This document shows, piece by piece, positions 1-8,092 of a DNA stretch of 22,163 nucleotides. Position 1 is the first letter of the stretch. Every line of letters starts with the position of its first letter. The DNA comes from Candidatus Latescibacterota bacterium (GTDB lineage: Bacteria; Krumholzibacteriota; Krumholzibacteriia; Krumholzibacteriales; WJIX01). Position numbers and translations under genes: made by a program. The notes under the pieces are model-generated. The model worked only from the letters and a program-made list of their open reading frames with translations. It was not told the DNA's origin and ran no database searches. The stretch spans positions 1 to 22,163 of the forward strand of contig DAOWMJ010000005.1 in NCBI GenBank assembly GCA_030643145.1, given 5' to 3'.

Positions 1-29
1 ACCTAAAACCTTTAATAAGGAGGATCGAA

Positions 30-476
30 ATGGAACTTATCAAATGGACACCTGCAAGAGAGCTGGCGATGGCCGAAGATGATTTCAGTCGTATTTTTGA
101 CAATTTCTTCGGGTTTAATCACGTGCCCGCGGTAAGGAATGGCACGAATTGGGCCCCCAGGGTCAATGTTAAAGAAAACGAAAACGATTTCATTGTAACC
201 GCCGAGCTTCCAGGCATGGACAAGAAGGCAATTTCTATCGAGGTGCAGGATGGCGCCCTGGCTATAAGGGGCGAAAAGAACCTTGAAAAGGAAAAGAAAG
301 AAGAAAGCTATCACATCGTCGAAAGAAGCCACGGCAAGTTTGAACGGGTATTCAGACTTCCCGAACATGTAAATCTTGAAAAGATCGAAGCTGAATACAA
401 CGACGGGGTCTTAAAAATTAACATTCCAAAAACCGAATCAGCAAAACCGAGGGAAGTTAAAATCAACGTTAAGTAA
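30..476 (+). CDS. Small heat-shock protein, Hsp20/alpha-crystallin family
   Basis: ATP-independent holdase chaperone expected to bind unfolding proteins in the cytoplasm. The 148-residue protein has the family layout: a short N-terminal arm (1-40), an alpha-crystallin domain from about 41 to 134 with AELPGMDKKAI at 58-68 and the AEYNDGVLKINIPK signature at 121-134, and a C-terminal tail with an I-x-V motif (I145-N-V147) of the type that docks into neighbouring subunits. A strong AAGGAGG Shine-Dalgarno sits at 17-23, six bases before the ATG. It is the only left-arm gene on the plus strand, so it faces the origin, and it is transcribed towards the bactofilin gene with a hairpin between them. 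Its promoter lies outside the window, so heat control (sigma-32 or HrcA/CIRCE) cannot be judged. Confidence 0.95.
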   Translation: MELIKWTPARELAMAEDDFSRIFDNFFGFNHVPAVRNGTNWAPRVNVKENENDFIVTAELPGMDKKAISIEVQDGALAIRGEKNLEKEKKEESYHIVERSHGKFERVFRLPEHVNLEKIEAEYNDGVLKINIPKTESAKPREVKINVK

Positions 477-499
477 CTCCTATGCAGCTATCTGCAACC

Positions 500-534
500 A
501 AAGGGCAGGAGTGGCCGTCCCATCCCTGCCCTTT
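500..534. terminator. Bidirectional terminator hairpin between hsp20 and the bactofilin gene
   Basis: A perfect 10-bp inverted repeat, AAAGGGCAGG (500-509) and CCTGCCCTTT (525-534), with a 15-base loop. The T run on the right and A run on the left make it usable from either side. It lies between two converging genes, 24 bases after the hsp20 stop and 30 bases beyond the bactofilin stop. The U tract is short, so strength is uncertain. Confidence 0.7.
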
Positions 535-563
535 TAACTTTCTATCTTTCAGCTACCAACCGG

Positions 564-1013
564 CTAACCTACCCAGGAGTTGGTTTTTTTCTCTTTTTCT
601 TTGATCTCTACTTTCTCCACCTTCGGTAGCAGCGGTTTTTCCTTTTTTACTCCCCCATCCGGGCTCATGTTGCACGACCCTTCAAAAAACACCCCTTCAT
701 CTATTACCAGTCTCTTCGTTTTTATATCTCCTTCAAGCCTCGATCCGGCCTGAAGTTCGATTTTTTCTTCAGCCTCAATATTTCCTAACACTGTGCCGCC
801 AACAATAATATTATTTACCTTGATATCCGCCTTTACCATGCCGCCTTTTCCAACAACCAAAGTGCCCGGACAATCTACGCTTCCTTCAAATTCTCCGTCT
901 ATCCTCAATGTGCCTTCCTGAACTTCAACTTTTCCGGAAAATTTACATCCCTTCCCGAAAATAGAATTCATTCTGTCCTCATTAGCCATCTTTTCACCTT
1001 CTTTCTTAAACAT
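564..1013 (-). CDS. Bactofilin (polymer-forming cytoskeletal protein)
   Basis: Bactofilins polymerise without nucleotide into membrane-associated filaments that position cell-wall enzymes or other machinery. The 149-residue protein has the family's single beta-helix domain at about 17-118, visible as short repeats alternating glycine and hydrophobic residues (LRIDGEFEGSV at 36-46, IVGGTVLGNIEAEEKIELQAG at 70-90, then RLVIDEGVFFEGSCNM). A lysine/glutamate-rich flexible tail follows. The start at 1013 has AAGGA eight bases upstream; an internal ATG at 989 (MANEDRMN) also has a GGTG-type site, so the first eight residues are uncertain. The gene follows an M23 peptidase gene by 43 bases on the same strand, the arrangement known from bactofilin cell-shape modules such as Helicobacter CcmA-Csd1. 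It sits directly downstream of parAB. Confidence 0.93.
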   Translation of the reverse strand: MFKKEGEKMANEDRMNSIFGKGCKFSGKVEVQEGTLRIDGEFEGSVDCPGTLVVGKGGMVKADIKVNNIIVGGTVLGNIEAEEKIELQAGSRLEGDIKTKRLVIDEGVFFEGSCNMSPDGGVKKEKPLLPKVEKVEIKEKEKKTNSWVG

Positions 1014-1056
1014 AACTTTGTTCCTTTTTTAAACCTCGCCAACTGTATCAGCCAAT

Positions 1057-1830
1057 TTACTGCAACAAATACCTTAACGGGTCAACGCTCACGTTGTTTT
1101 TTGACACTTCAAAATGCAGATGGGGCGCGGAACTTTTCCCCGAATTTCCCGAATAGGCTATTGTCTGCCCTCTTTCTACTCTCTCTCCATCTTTTACTAC
1201 AATTCTTTCATTATGTCCATAAAGAGTTTTAAGTCCATAGCCGTGATCTATCCTTATGAAATATCCATAGATTTCATCCCATCCAGCCGCAATAACAATT
1301 CCCGAAGCAGCCGTTCTCACCGGCTCTCCTCTCTGAACCGCAATATCAATCCCCTTATGATAATCCGTGCTGCTTTCTTCCACGCTAATATTAAATTTTT
1401 TTGTCATAAACCCCCTTACCGGCCAGAAGCTTGGTATAGCTCTAAGGATGTTGTTTTTTTCATCCTCTATTTTATTGTTGACACTTTCTACCGATCTAAC
1501 CTCATTTCTGTCTGCATCCGATTCCTCACTGCTGCTTACTCCCAGCATTATTCTCATTTCTTTGCTCATCCTTCTTATTTTTTCTATATTAACTGCGATC
1601 TCTTTTAATTTTTCATTCCTTAGCGTGAGCTCCTCCACTTGCCTCTGAAGCACAACTATTTCTCTGGTCTTTAACAGGAGTCTTCCGTATGTCACGGCAA
1701 AGAAAGTAAGGACTATAGCGCCAAGCGCTACAATAACAAGAAGTGTATAGAAAATCTTGTATGGAATGCTATAAGTCCGCGTCTTCCCGACATCATGCGG
1801 AACTATAACTATTGAAAAATTGTCCTTCAT
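1057..1830 (-). CDS. Membrane-anchored M23/LytM family peptidoglycan endopeptidase
   Basis: Predicted zinc metallo-endopeptidase acting on peptidoglycan cross-links outside the inner membrane. Residues 1-26 are cytoplasmic and basic, about 27-48 form one transmembrane helix, about 50-95 look like a coiled coil, and the M23 domain fills about 130-257. The catalytic set appears complete: H158-x3-D162 (YHKGID), H206 (YGHNERI) and the H237-L-H239 motif (PHLHFEV), so this should be an active enzyme rather than a degenerate LytM activator such as EnvC or NlpD. A linker of about 35 acidic and polar residues joins coil and domain. An AGGG-type site lies about 10 bases before the ATG. The bactofilin gene follows 43 bases downstream, so the two are probably co-transcribed and the filament may position the peptidase. 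The cleavage bond cannot be told from sequence. Confidence 0.93.
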   Translation of the reverse strand: MKDNFSIVIVPHDVGKTRTYSIPYKIFYTLLVIVALGAIVLTFFAVTYGRLLLKTREIVVLQRQVEELTLRNEKLKEIAVNIEKIRRMSKEMRIMLGVSSSEESDADRNEVRSVESVNNKIEDEKNNILRAIPSFWPVRGFMTKKFNISVEESSTDYHKGIDIAVQRGEPVRTAASGIVIAAGWDEIYGYFIRIDHGYGLKTLYGHNERIVVKDGERVERGQTIAYSGNSGKSSAPHLHFEVSKNNVSVDPLRYLLQ

Positions 1831-1925
1831 GCCTGATATCCCTCATATTGCTAATTCCCGCCCTTTTTTACAGTTAGCCCTGTTCCGGGCTTTTAGGCCT
1901 CTTCGTACAATTTTCTACACTCATC

Positions 1926-2777
1926 CTAATCGGAAAGATCTATGCCGATTCTTTCCAATATCCCCTCAAGCTGCTCGTCTGAAAAATATTCTATTGCCAG
2001 CACTCCTCCCATCTTTCGGGGCGTTATGGTGGTTCTTGTTCCGAGATAGAGTTCTAGTTTCTCTTCGAGCGCAATGATGCCGGGGGCGGTTTTTCTCTTT
2101 CCTCTTATTCTCTTTCGCCGCTTTTTTTCACTCCTCTCCACATCACGAACAGTAAGTTTCTCCTTAACTACCCTTACAGCACATTCTATCTGCGCAGCCT
2201 CTCCCTTTACGGACAACAGCGCCCTGGCATGGCCTTCGGTCAACTCTCCGGCGACTATCATAGCCTTCACCCTATCGGGCAGCTTTAACAACCTTATCGT
2301 ATTTGTCACCGCGCTTCTGCTTTTACCAAGCATCTTGCCAATTTCTTTTGTTGAAAATCCGAAATCTCTTTTGAGCGCCTCATATCCCCCCGCCTCTTCA
2401 AGCGGATTCAGATCTTCCCGTTGGAGATTCTCGAGCAGAGCAAACTTCAATGAATCCTCGTCATTGATATCCCTTACAAGAGCGGGGATTGTATCTTTCC
2501 CTGCCAACCGGGATGCTCTCAATCTTCGCTCGCCAACTACAAGTTGATACTTCCCATCCTTCCTTCTGACAACTATCGGCTGCAATATTCCGTTTTCCCT
2601 GATTGAGCCGGCAAGTTCCTCCAGTTCATTCTCTCGAAAATTCTCCCTGGGCTGATCAGGATTGGGTTCTATAGAAGATATTTTTAATTCTTTTACTCGC
2701 TCCGTTTCCGCGGCGCCCTCTCTAACATCCAGCGGTATAAGCGCTTCTAACCCTCTCCCGAGAACCCTTTTCCTCAT
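1926..2777 (-). CDS. parB: Chromosome partitioning protein ParB (parS-binding CTPase)
   Basis: ParB binds parS near the origin, spreads along DNA as a CTP-dependent clamp, and is pulled apart by ParA so that sister origins separate. At 283 residues it has normal length. The N-terminal LGRGLEALIP (6-15) is the ParA-contact motif of chromosomal ParBs. The CTP-binding motifs are present (GERRLRA at 82-88; ENLQREDLNPLEEA at 116-129). A helix-turn-helix lies near 141-165 (STKEIGKMLGKSRSAVTN), then a basic linker (218-230) and a C-terminal dimerisation region. Its ATG is one base after the parA stop, with GAGGGAG just upstream, indicating translational coupling. Two parS sites lie about 1.2 kb upstream, beyond parA. 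Confidence 0.97.
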   Translation of the reverse strand: MRKRVLGRGLEALIPLDVREGAAETERVKELKISSIEPNPDQPRENFRENELEELAGSIRENGILQPIVVRRKDGKYQLVVGERRLRASRLAGKDTIPALVRDINDEDSLKFALLENLQREDLNPLEEAGGYEALKRDFGFSTKEIGKMLGKSRSAVTNTIRLLKLPDRVKAMIVAGELTEGHARALLSVKGEAAQIECAVRVVKEKLTVRDVERSEKKRRKRIRGKRKTAPGIIALEEKLELYLGTRTTITPRKMGGVLAIEYFSDEQLEGILERIGIDLSD

Positions 2778-2778
2778 A

Positions 2779-3600
2779 TTACCGCTCCCTCTCTGATGTT
2801 AGCCGCACTGGCCTGCGGACAGTTTTTCCTTCATCTCTTTTTTCCTTCTGTTTTTCGACTATTTCCTGAGCCAATTTCAGATAGCTCTTAGCCCCCACAC
2901 TTTGAACATCATACATTAGAACAGGCTTTCCGAAACTTGGGCATTCACTTAGTCTTACATTTCGCGGAATAACACTTTTGTAAACAACATCCCCGAAATA
3001 GCTTATAGCTTCCTCTGCCACCTGGTTTGACAATCTTAGGCGCCTGTCGAACATTGTCAAGAGAACCCCTTCTATCTTTAAATCGGCATTAAGATGCCTC
3101 TGAACCATTCGAATCGTTCCCAAAAGCTGGCTTAGCCCCTCAAGGGCGTAATATTCACATTGGATCGGTATCAAAACCGAATCTGAGGCCGTGAGCGTGT
3201 TTAGAGTTAACAAGCCGAGGCTTGGAGGACAGTCAATTATAATAAAATCATACTCATCTGAAAGATTGGAAAAGGCAGATTTCATCTTCTTCTCCCTTGC
3301 CATCAGGGAAACCAGTTCTATTTCAGCTCCGGCAAGCCTCGGGTGCGAAGGAATAATATCTAAAAGCTCCAACTTCTGAATTGTATCCGAAGCATTGGCC
3401 TCCTCCATTAAAATTTCATATATTGTATCTTCATCCCTCTTCGCTCTTACGCCAAGTCCGCTGCTCGCGTTAGCCTGAGGATCCGCGTCAACAAGGAGGA
3501 CCCTTTTCTCGACAGCGCCCAGGCTGGCGCTCAGATTAACAGCGGTCGTCGTTTTGCCTACGCCACCCTTCTGATTCGCTATCGCTATTATTTTCCCCAT
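2779..3600 (-). CDS. parA: Chromosome partitioning ATPase ParA/Soj
   Basis: Walker-type ATPase that binds the nucleoid non-specifically and drives movement of ParB-parS complexes; Soj-type proteins can also regulate DnaA. The 273-residue protein carries the deviant Walker A motif KGGVGKTT (11-18), the A' motif DADPQ (38-42), Walker B IIIDCPP (120-126), and the typical chromosomal signature IPRNVRLSECPSFGKPV (211-227). The N terminus begins straight at the P-loop fold with no DNA-binding domain, which separates it from P1-type plasmid ParA. The last 20 or so residues are a basic tail. A GGGAGG site precedes the ATG. The next upstream gene, rsmG, is 419 bases away across the parS region, so parAB may have its own promoter. 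Confidence 0.97.
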   Translation of the reverse strand: MGKIIAIANQKGGVGKTTTAVNLSASLGAVEKRVLLVDADPQANASSGLGVRAKRDEDTIYEILMEEANASDTIQKLELLDIIPSHPRLAGAEIELVSLMAREKKMKSAFSNLSDEYDFIIIDCPPSLGLLTLNTLTASDSVLIPIQCEYYALEGLSQLLGTIRMVQRHLNADLKIEGVLLTMFDRRLRLSNQVAEEAISYFGDVVYKSVIPRNVRLSECPSFGKPVLMYDVQSVGAKSYLKLAQEIVEKQKEKRDEGKTVRRPVRLTSERER

Positions 3601-3675
3601 GTTCCCTTCCTCCCTTTAACCACCAAATCCCTCCCGGCGCCACTCGAGACTACGCCTAACAGCCTCCCGGCTCCA

Positions 3676-3681
3676 ATTATA
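3676..3681 (-). promoter_or_regulatory. Candidate -10 box for parAB
   Basis: A perfect TATAAT reads on the minus strand about 75 bases before the parA start. No convincing TTGACA lies at the expected distance (the 16-18 bp positions give only AAGAAC/AGAACA-like hexamers), so this is a weak call based on the -10 box and its location. Confidence 0.25.
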
Positions 3682-3922
3682 TGGACAGCGCGCCGGATTG
3701 TTCTTTCCTCGTTCCACACCCCACAACAGGTAATATATATCTATGATTTCCATAAATGCATTGCTAGAATTTAAAATATACTATGCTGAAAATAATATCA
3801 ACCTTCATTTTACCATTAGTGTTATGCCTGGCTTTAAATCTGTCGAACACTATTAGTTTTCAACTTATTTGCTTTATTCGCCCGGATGGCAATCAATCTC
3901 CTTAGAACAAGCGCCTGCAGAA

Positions 3923-3938
3923 TGTTTCACGTGAAACA
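3923..3938. promoter_or_regulatory. parS: parS centromere site 1
   Basis: TGTTTCACGTGAAACA is an exact match to the conserved bacterial parS consensus. The symmetry continues outward to a perfect 26-bp palindrome at 3918-3943. It is the expected loading site for the ParB encoded about 1.2 kb away. Confidence 0.97.
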
Positions 3939-3975
3939 TTCTGTGCTCGCGTTTCCATTTCATGCCGGCAAGAGA

Positions 3976-3991
3976 TGTTTCACGTGAAACA
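3976..3991. promoter_or_regulatory. parS: parS centromere site 2
   Basis: A second exact TGTTTCACGTGAAACA, within a perfect 22-bp palindrome at 3973-3994. Its centre is 53 bp from the centre of site 1, close to five helical turns, so both would lie on a similar face of the DNA. It is 28 bases downstream of the rsmG stop. Confidence 0.97.
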
Positions 3992-4019
3992 TCTTTCCAA
4001 AATTGTCAGTCCTCTATTG

Positions 4020-4700
4020 CTAATCTGCTTTTTTAAATATTACCGCGGCTCCTCTTTTTTCAGGCATTGCCATTTCTTTCTCAAACTCCATCCCGGAAAA
4101 CGGTCCTGAGCCTTCCTTCTCCTTCCACCCTTCACCCTTTACTGTGATATAAAGTCCACCCCCGGAAAGCAGTTCCGAGACCAGCGGAAGTATTTCAGGA
4201 AGCCTCCCCGCCGCCTTGGAAGCGGCAATGTCAAATGTATTTTCCGTATATTCCGCCGCGTCAATGCTCGACACCACAACACCTTTCAGCCCCAGCACAC
4301 ATATTTCTCTTGATAAAAATGTCGCTGTTTTCTGCTTTCTTTCGAAGAGGGTTATTTCCAAACGAGGCCGGAGCATTTTCCACACCAGCCCCGGAAACCC
4401 CGCTCCGGAACCTATGTCGGCGATCTTCACTCCGCCCAAATAGGGTCCCTGCGCATTCTTTCCCGCATAGATATACTCCTGTACATTTTCCTCCAGAAAT
4501 TGAAGGATATAGGCGGAATCGATAATTTGTCTTTCAATATTCTCCAATATCCTTTTTCGCCCCAAAAGGTGTATCCTGCCGCTCCATTGCCATACATCTT
4601 CCATAAACCGGGAGAGCTTTTCAGCTTTAGCTCCTCTAATATCCCACAACCCCACTTTCTTCAGCTTGTCGAGAATCTCTTTTTTAAATTGATCTCTCAA
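4020..4700 (-). CDS. rsmG: 16S rRNA (guanine-N7)-methyltransferase RsmG (GidB)
   Basis: Methylates N7 of the guanine at position 527 of 16S rRNA (E. coli numbering) using S-adenosylmethionine. The 226-residue product is of family length, with the Rossmann-fold SAM-binding motif IADIGSGAGFPG at 93-104, an acidic ribose-binding position after the next strand (FERKQKT at 119-125), and SKAAG at 161-165 where the family has a basic residue near the active site. The start is a TTG at 4700: no ATG or GTG occurs in frame before residue 33, and a start there would cut into the N-terminal helical region. The nearest purine-rich site (AGAGGGG at 4714-4720) is 13 bases away, longer than usual, so the exact start is uncertain. 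It lies 36 bases after mnmG, the classic gidA-gidB pairing. Confidence 0.94.
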   Translation of the reverse strand: MRDQFKKEILDKLKKVGLWDIRGAKAEKLSRFMEDVWQWSGRIHLLGRKRILENIERQIIDSAYILQFLEENVQEYIYAGKNAQGPYLGGVKIADIGSGAGFPGLVWKMLRPRLEITLFERKQKTATFLSREICVLGLKGVVVSSIDAAEYTENTFDIAASKAAGRLPEILPLVSELLSGGGLYITVKGEGWKEKEGSGPFSGMEFEKEMAMPEKRGAAVIFKKAD

Positions 4701-4736
4701 TGATATCTGCCGTCCCCTCTGGTAAGCAGCGGCTGG

Positions 4737-6629
4737 TCAGCCTCTCTTTTCTTTTCTGCCCTTCTCCAGCATAACCATTATTATTGAAAGGTCTGCGGCC
4801 CTAACCCCAGCTATCCTCGAAGCCTGCCCCAGTGTCTCAGGTTTAAATTTCTCCATTTTCTCTCTGGCCTCGATACTTAGGGCGCCAATATCCATATATG
4901 AAAAGTTTCGGGGTATTTTCATCATATCCATTCTGACAAATCTTTCCGCCATTTTTTCCTGTCTCTTGATGTAGCCACTATATTTAACGCGAATCTCGAG
5001 CGACCTCTTATCCCTTTCGCTTAACTTCAAGGGCCCGTCCGGCAAGTATTTTTCTATCATACTCAGTTCGACCTCCGGTCTCGAAAGAAGGTCCCCGGCT
5101 CTTTTGGCCTCTCCAACTTCTTTTCCCCCAACCTCTTTCAGGGCTTTATTACAGATATCTTTCGTTATCGTCTCTCTCGACAACCGGATCTCCGCGTTTA
5201 TCACGCGCTTCCTTCTCCTTATTGCGTTTTCCCATTGTTCTTTCGGTAAAATACCATATCTTACGGCATATTTCAGAAGCCTCTCGTCAGCGTTATCCTG
5301 TCTTAGCAAAAGCCTGTATTCAGCTCTCGATGTAAACATTCTGTACGGTTCATCGATTTCCTTGGTTACAAGATCATCTATCAACACCCCTATATATGCC
5401 TCGTTTCTCCTCAATACAAAGGGGCTTTCTCCGCGTAGAGCGAGAGACGCATTTATCCCCGCCATTATCCCCTGTGCCGCGGCTTCTTCATACCCGGATG
5501 TTCCATTAACCTGACCGGCAAAATAAAGCCCACTTACTCTCTTGGATTCGAGGCTTGAATAGATTTGATGGGGGGGGAAAAAGTCATATTCTATCGCGTA
5601 CCCGTATTTTACTATACGCGCATCTTCCAATCCCCGTATATGCTTTATCATTTCCTCCTGAATATCAACCGGCAGACTTGTAGCCAACCCGTTAACATAT
5701 ATTTCCTCTGATTCCAGGCCCTCGGGCTCAAGGAAAAGCTGGTGCCTCTCCTTTTCGCTGAACCTAACAACCTTATCCTCTATTGAAGGACAATACCTTG
5801 GCCCCGTCCCTTCTATCTGGCCGGAATAAATAGGCGCCCGATCAATATTGCGCGTGATCAATTCGTGTACATCCTTATTTGTGTATGTCACATAACACAA
5901 TATCTGATCTCTGTCTATTCCTGTCGTCCGAAAAGAAAAGGGTGACGGATTAATATCTCCGGGTTGAGGTTCACACTTTGAAAAATCCACGCTCTTCTTC
6001 TTTAACCTCGGCGGAGTTCCGGTTTTAAGCCTGCGTTTTTCAAATCCCATACTCGCAAGTTGGTTCGACAAGCCGTGGGCGGCCGGCTCTCCCCTTCTTC
6101 CGCCTGGTATCTTCTTTTCTCCTATATGCATCAATCCATTTGGAAATGTACCCAGCGCCAGTATAACCCTTTCCGCGCTTATTTTTTCCCCTCCGTTAAT
6201 TTCAACACCCACGACTCTCCCGCCCTCAACAATTATCCCTGTTGCCTCCGCCTCAATTATATCAAGCCCGTTTTGTTCTCTCAGCGCCTTCAACATTCTC
6301 TTGTGATAGCTCTTTTTATCAGCCTGTGCCCTTGGCGACCATACCGCCGGACCCTTTGATTTGTTTAACATCTTAAATTGTATTCCGGTTTCATCAATAA
6401 CCCTGCCCATTTCTCCGCCGAGGGCATCAACCTCGCGTACGAGCTGTCCCTTAGCCAATCCACCTATAGCCGGATTGCAGGGCATTCCCGCTATGTCATC
6501 GATCGTCATAGTAACAACAAGAACAGAAAAGCCCATTCTTGAGGCAACAAGCGCCGCCTCACAGCCTGCGTGTCCGCCGCCTACAACTATTATGTCATAT
6601 TTCTTTTTTATATTAACAGCATTTTGCAT
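4737..6629 (-). CDS. mnmG: tRNA uridine-5-carboxymethylaminomethyl modification enzyme MnmG (GidA)
   Basis: FAD- and NADH-dependent partner of MnmE; together they add the (carboxymethyl)aminomethyl group to C5 of the wobble uridine in certain tRNAs, using methylenetetrahydrofolate. From the ATG at 6629 the product is 630 residues, the usual length. Visible are the FAD motif VVGGGHAGCEAA (15-26), GMPCNPAIGGLAKGQL with C51, RYCPSIEDK with C280 (matching the two functionally important cysteines of the E. coli enzyme), GTSGYEEAAAQG (376-387) and FTSRAEYRLLLRQDNADERL (432-451). The frame is open back to a TTG at 6683, which would add 18 basic residues unlike the family, so the ATG is preferred although its ribosome-binding site is weak. 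A run of eight C occurs in the coding strand (5570-5577). It lies between mnmE and rsmG. Confidence 0.96.
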   Translation of the reverse strand: MQNAVNIKKKYDIIVVGGGHAGCEAALVASRMGFSVLVVTMTIDDIAGMPCNPAIGGLAKGQLVREVDALGGEMGRVIDETGIQFKMLNKSKGPAVWSPRAQADKKSYHKRMLKALREQNGLDIIEAEATGIIVEGGRVVGVEINGGEKISAERVILALGTFPNGLMHIGEKKIPGGRRGEPAAHGLSNQLASMGFEKRRLKTGTPPRLKKKSVDFSKCEPQPGDINPSPFSFRTTGIDRDQILCYVTYTNKDVHELITRNIDRAPIYSGQIEGTGPRYCPSIEDKVVRFSEKERHQLFLEPEGLESEEIYVNGLATSLPVDIQEEMIKHIRGLEDARIVKYGYAIEYDFFPPHQIYSSLESKRVSGLYFAGQVNGTSGYEEAAAQGIMAGINASLALRGESPFVLRRNEAYIGVLIDDLVTKEIDEPYRMFTSRAEYRLLLRQDNADERLLKYAVRYGILPKEQWENAIRRRKRVINAEIRLSRETITKDICNKALKEVGGKEVGEAKRAGDLLSRPEVELSMIEKYLPDGPLKLSERDKRSLEIRVKYSGYIKRQEKMAERFVRMDMMKIPRNFSYMDIGALSIEAREKMEKFKPETLGQASRIAGVRAADLSIIMVMLEKGRKEKRG

Positions 6630-6721
6630 TTTATTTCGTTTTCTTCTTATATATCTCTGTTGTTCTGGTTTTCTCCGTGCCAATTCCCCCGGATATCTTT
6701 AGGGTTTACCATGCGCCGGGT

Positions 6722-8089
6722 TTATTTACCGACACAGAATTTGCTAAAGATATTGCCCAGGAGATCTTCTGTGATAGAACGACCTGTTATCTCTCCGCAT
6801 GCCGCCGTCGCCTCCCTCAGCTCTATCGACAATATTTCGGCGGGCTGCCCTGCTGAAACGCCCTCTTCCATCCTGGCCAGCGCTTCCATAGTGCGTTGTA
6901 GCGCCACTGCTTGTCTCGAATTTACCGCTATCTTTTCGTTTACAACCTTTCCTACTTCCGCGCTTACCGTATTTCTATAAATCCATTCTTTTAATTGGTC
7001 AAACCCTTCCGAAGTCAAAGCGGAGACTTCAATAACGCTATCCGCCCCTGTTATTTCCTGAACCTCTTTTCTGCCTATTTTCAGCCCGAGATCCTTTTTG
7101 TTAATAACAATCAGCTTTCTTTTTTTATTCAGCCTTCCAGCCAATTCATAAACCGATTCTTCAGGTTCCACGCTGCCGTCAATGACAAACAAAGCCATAT
7201 CAGCCGCGGCGGCAGCCTCAATGCCTACCGAAATGCCCTTTGCTTCTATTTCGCTTTCCGCCTCTGCAATCCCGGCCGTATCTTCAATATAATATGTAAA
7301 TCCGTTTATATGAATCCTCTCCCTCAGGATGTCCCGCGTTGTCCCTGGAATATGTGACACTATCGCTCTTTCTTCTCCAAGCAACATATTATAAATACTG
7401 CTCTTACCGGCATTTCGGGGTCCGGTCAATGTTATTTTAATTCCATTTCTCAGCTTCCTGCCTGCCAGTTTCGAACTGATAAGATCCTCCAGCTCCTTCC
7501 TGATTGTTCTTGAAGTTTCGGTCAATTCGCCGTTGGAATATGTCTCTATCTCTTCCGTACTAAAATCAATTGATATCTCAACCAAAGAGAGCTGCGCAAG
7601 CAGTTTCTCTTCAATATTCCGGACCCTCTTCGAGAGACCTCCTCGAAGGTGTTTAAGAGCTACACTTCTCTGAAGTTTTGTTTCAGATGAAATAAGGTCC
7701 GCTACAGCTTCCGCTTGCGCCAGATCGATCTTTCCATTCAGAAAAGCCCTCTTTGTAAACTCCCCCGGCGGCGCCACTACCGCTCCAAGCCACATTGCCT
7801 CCTCAATCAACGCGGATACTATATGCATACTTCCATGGCAGGAGATTTCTACAACATCCTCGCCTGTATATGAATTCGGCCCTCTCATCACCACGGCAAT
7901 GACATCGTCCAGAGCTTCTCCGTTATGGTCTTTTATTATCCGCTTGTGTGTCAGGTGTGATTCCCATGATTCTGCTCCGTCCATCATTCGATCGGCAATG
8001 GCGACCGCTTCGTCACCACTAAGCCTGACTAACGCTATGGCGGATTCTCCGGGAGGTGTACCGAGAGCAACAATTGTTTTCTCGCCCAT
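6722..8089 (-). CDS. mnmE: tRNA modification GTPase MnmE (TrmE)
   Basis: GTP-hydrolysing partner of MnmG in wobble-uridine modification. The 455-residue protein has the three expected parts: an N-terminal folate-binding domain (1 to about 120; SGDEAVAIAD, GPNSYTGEDVVEISCHG), a helical domain, and an inserted G domain with G1 GPRNAGKSS (223-231), G2 GTTRD (249-253), G3 DTAG (270-273) and G4 NKKD (330-333). It ends in the diagnostic FCVGK (451-455), where the cysteine is part of the active site. The ATG is three bases after the khpB stop codon, with only a weak AAGAAG site, suggesting coupling to khpB translation. The order khpB-mnmE-mnmG-rsmG-parA-parB is an old, widely kept origin cluster. 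Confidence 0.97.
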   Translation of the reverse strand: MGEKTIVALGTPPGESAIALVRLSGDEAVAIADRMMDGAESWESHLTHKRIIKDHNGEALDDVIAVVMRGPNSYTGEDVVEISCHGSMHIVSALIEEAMWLGAVVAPPGEFTKRAFLNGKIDLAQAEAVADLISSETKLQRSVALKHLRGGLSKRVRNIEEKLLAQLSLVEISIDFSTEEIETYSNGELTETSRTIRKELEDLISSKLAGRKLRNGIKITLTGPRNAGKSSIYNMLLGEERAIVSHIPGTTRDILRERIHINGFTYYIEDTAGIAEAESEIEAKGISVGIEAAAAADMALFVIDGSVEPEESVYELAGRLNKKRKLIVINKKDLGLKIGRKEVQEITGADSVIEVSALTSEGFDQLKEWIYRNTVSAEVGKVVNEKIAVNSRQAVALQRTMEALARMEEGVSAGQPAEILSIELREATAACGEITGRSITEDLLGNIFSKFCVGK

Positions 8090-8092
8090 AAT

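Larger units (their letters stand above)
3601..4019. other. Gene-free parS region between rsmG and parA
   Basis: This 419-base gap holds no credible gene. It contains two perfect parS palindromes near the rsmG side (3923-3938 and 3976-3991), then a roughly 150-base AT-rich stretch (about 3730-3880), then the upstream region and ribosome-binding site of parA. No hairpin followed by a U tract is visible after rsmG, so read-through from the mnm operon into parAB remains possible. Confidence 0.8.

Noticed and set aside
12..368. 118-codon frame antisense to the Hsp20 gene
   Set aside because: The plus-strand frame is a clear alpha-crystallin protein with a strong ribosome-binding site; the antisense product has no recognisable features.
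1865..1895. Inverted repeat AGCCC/GGGCT followed by TTTT in the parB-peptidase gap
   Set aside because: The T run is on the plus strand, but the genes here read on the minus strand. The stem is only five base pairs.
6630..6683. 18-residue N-terminal extension of MnmG from a TTG
   Set aside because: It would exceed family length with a basic segment not typical of MnmG. The ATG at 6629 gives 630 residues, although its ribosome-binding site is weak.
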